Positions 63,220 through 64,000 of a stretch of 64,000 nucleotides of DNA are shown here, piece after piece; positions within the stretch are counted from its first letter, which is position 1, and the number at the start of each line of letters is the position of its first letter. This DNA is from Bradyrhizobium frederickii. GTDB lineage: Bacteria > Pseudomonadota > Alphaproteobacteria > Rhizobiales > Xanthobacteraceae. The stretch spans positions 282,783-346,782 of the forward strand of contig NZ_SPQS01000007.1 of the NCBI RefSeq assembly GCF_004570865.1, in the 5' to 3' direction. A model generated the notes under the pieces. It saw nothing but the letters and a program-made list of their open reading frames with translations, was not told the origin of the DNA and did not search any database. The position numbers and the translations under genes are program-made.

Positions 63220-63408
63220 TCAGCGACGGCGACGACGGCGCCCCGGCGCGGTGCCCTGCTCAGGGTCGCGGTCGCCGCTGGTTTCATCTGCCTCGCGCTC
63301 GATACGGATGACGGGAAGGATCAGGATCGTTCCCATGTCCGGGCGCGGAGCGACATCCCCCGACGAGCCCACCCGGCGACCGGCCGGAAATTCAATGATG
63401 GTCCCCAT
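63220..63408 (-). CDS. Small conserved hypothetical protein, 62 residues
   Basis: Begins MGTIIEFPAGRR and contains the repeat-like phrase MGTILILPVIRIERE, then a basic tail ending in six arginines. The duplicated MGTI-(I/L)-x-(F/L)-P motif suggests two short beta hairpins. An ATG at 63408 has AGAGAG upstream. It overlaps nothing and lies 16 bp ahead of the lipoprotein gene. Function unknown; confidence is moderate because it is short. Confidence 0.55.
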   Translation of the reverse strand: MGTIIEFPAGRRVGSSGDVAPRPDMGTILILPVIRIEREADETSGDRDPEQGTAPGRRRRRR

Positions 63409-63661
63409 GTCAGCTCTCTTCAATTGCCGCGCGACCGAACGCGCCCGTGCAACATGCAATTCATTAAGATCAGCTCATGGTTAACGGGGTGTAAACGTCG
63501 GGTTCGGACCGTAGCCGCACGGGCCGGCCGCTGCGTCCCGTTCAGGCACGAGATCGCTCCAAAGCGAGCGGTCGCCTTCACGCCTCGTTTTCCTTAACGA
63601 GCCTTTAAAGGAGCCTGCGCTAGGCTGGCGACGAGTATTTTTCCAGGTCGCGTATCTCTCC

Positions 63662-64000
63662 ATGACCAAGTCGCTGTTTCCCGGATTCGACGGGCTGATG
63701 TCCCTCTCCCGTCGCGAAGGCGTCGATGTTCGGCCGACGCTGCTGCGCGTGCTGACCGACCTCTATGTCCAGACGCGCATCCACAGCGACGACGAGCAGC
63801 GTCAATTTACCGAGCTTGCGACACGGCTGATCGACCAGGTCGACGATGCGACGCGCGCGGCCGTCAAGGCCAAGCTCGCGATCTATCCGCAGACGCCCGT
63901 CCCGGTGCTGCAGAAGCTCGGGCTGGTCGCAGCCCAGGAAGGCCGCAGGGTTCCGCTCGCCCGCGAGATTCCGGCGCCCGCCCCGCCCCCCTCCCCGGCC
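63662..64000 (+). CDS. DUF2336 domain protein, cut by window edge
   Basis: The first 113 codons (MTKSLFPGFDGLMSLSRREG...) of a helical DUF2336 protein, a family common in Rhizobiales with HEAT-like alpha repeats. Visible helices run LLRVLTDLYVQTRIHSDDEQRQFTELATRLIDQVDDATRAAV and QTPVPVLQKLGLVAAQEG, then a Pro/Ala linker at the window end. The remainder lies outside. It is divergent from the small gene at 63220-63408. Confidence 0.8.
   Translation, partial: MTKSLFPGFDGLMSLSRREGVDVRPTLLRVLTDLYVQTRIHSDDEQRQFTELATRLIDQVDDATRAAVKAKLAIYPQTPVPVLQKLGLVAAQEGRRVPLAREIPAPAPPPSPA

Noticed and set aside
1..64000. CRISPR array, insertion sequence, phage genes, tRNA or rRNA
   Set aside because: No regularly spaced repeats, transposase, integrase, capsid or RNA gene signature was found in any spacer or frame.

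Overview
The window looks like chromosomal DNA of a Bradyrhizobium-type alphaproteobacterium (Nitrobacteraceae). The signs are very high GC with long spurious antisense frames, a rhizobial-order cytochrome c maturation cluster, a FeuP/FeuQ-like two-component pair, and intergenic palindromic repeats of a kind I recall from Bradyrhizobium genomes. I saw no insertion sequence, CRISPR array, tRNA or rRNA. All names come from reading motifs; no search was run.

Layout. 1-2766: ccmF (cut by the window edge), ccmE and ccmI on the minus strand, with a perfect 18-bp palindrome upstream. 2.9-7.3 kb: two hypothetical genes, a sensor kinase/response regulator pair and a small membrane protein. 7.6-9.3 kb: Ku, a small conserved protein and a Flp pilin. 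9.35-13.4 kb: three genes overlapping by 4 bp each: an archaeal-type nucleoside/AMP phosphorylase, a PRPP-synthetase-like protein and a beta-CASP metallo-beta-lactamase nuclease. 13.4-14.5 kb: about 1 kb of non-coding, repeat-rich DNA.

14.5-23.6 kb is an oxidative/detoxification block: two small ABM-type monooxygenases, a DJ-1/PfpI protein, a molybdenum hydroxylase (iorA/iorB) with a diheme cytochrome c, an AraC regulator, a secreted hydrolase, an aldo/keto reductase and an exported VOC protein. 23.7-33 kb: a large winged-helix/STAND ATPase regulator, a ThDP enzyme, a soluble tandem-GAF histidine kinase, a DHA2 drug exporter and a YcgN cysteine-cluster protein. 33.2-36.7 kb: a class A penicillin-binding protein and a split DUF1214/DUF1254 pair. 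36.9-42.3 kb: a GltIJKL-like amino acid ABC transporter in one operon with a class V aminotransferase, opposite an IclR regulator.

42.3-49.9 kb: a decayed fragment of a transporter gene, an AI-2E-family permease with an unusual C-terminal extension, and a divergent arsenic locus. Its minus-strand arm is arsR-arsO-MFS and its plus-strand arm is arsR-aqpS-arsC. The intended scheme is that ArsC reduces arsenate, the AqpS channel lets arsenite out and ArsO/MFS handle another arsenical, under two ArsR sensors. 49.9-55.5 kb: a heavy-metal RND efflux system (cusA/cusB type) with two small secreted proteins. 55.6-57.4 kb: a lactonase-like hydrolase and a divergent LysR regulator around a perfect operator-like repeat.

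57.4-62.2 kb: a four-gene unit built on a large, apparently exported TPR-CHAT caspase-like protein, followed by an Ig-like secreted protein and two zinc-ribbon proteins, one of them a membrane protein. This is the strongest candidate for an undescribed system. The window ends with a lipoprotein, a small conserved protein and a truncated DUF2336 gene.
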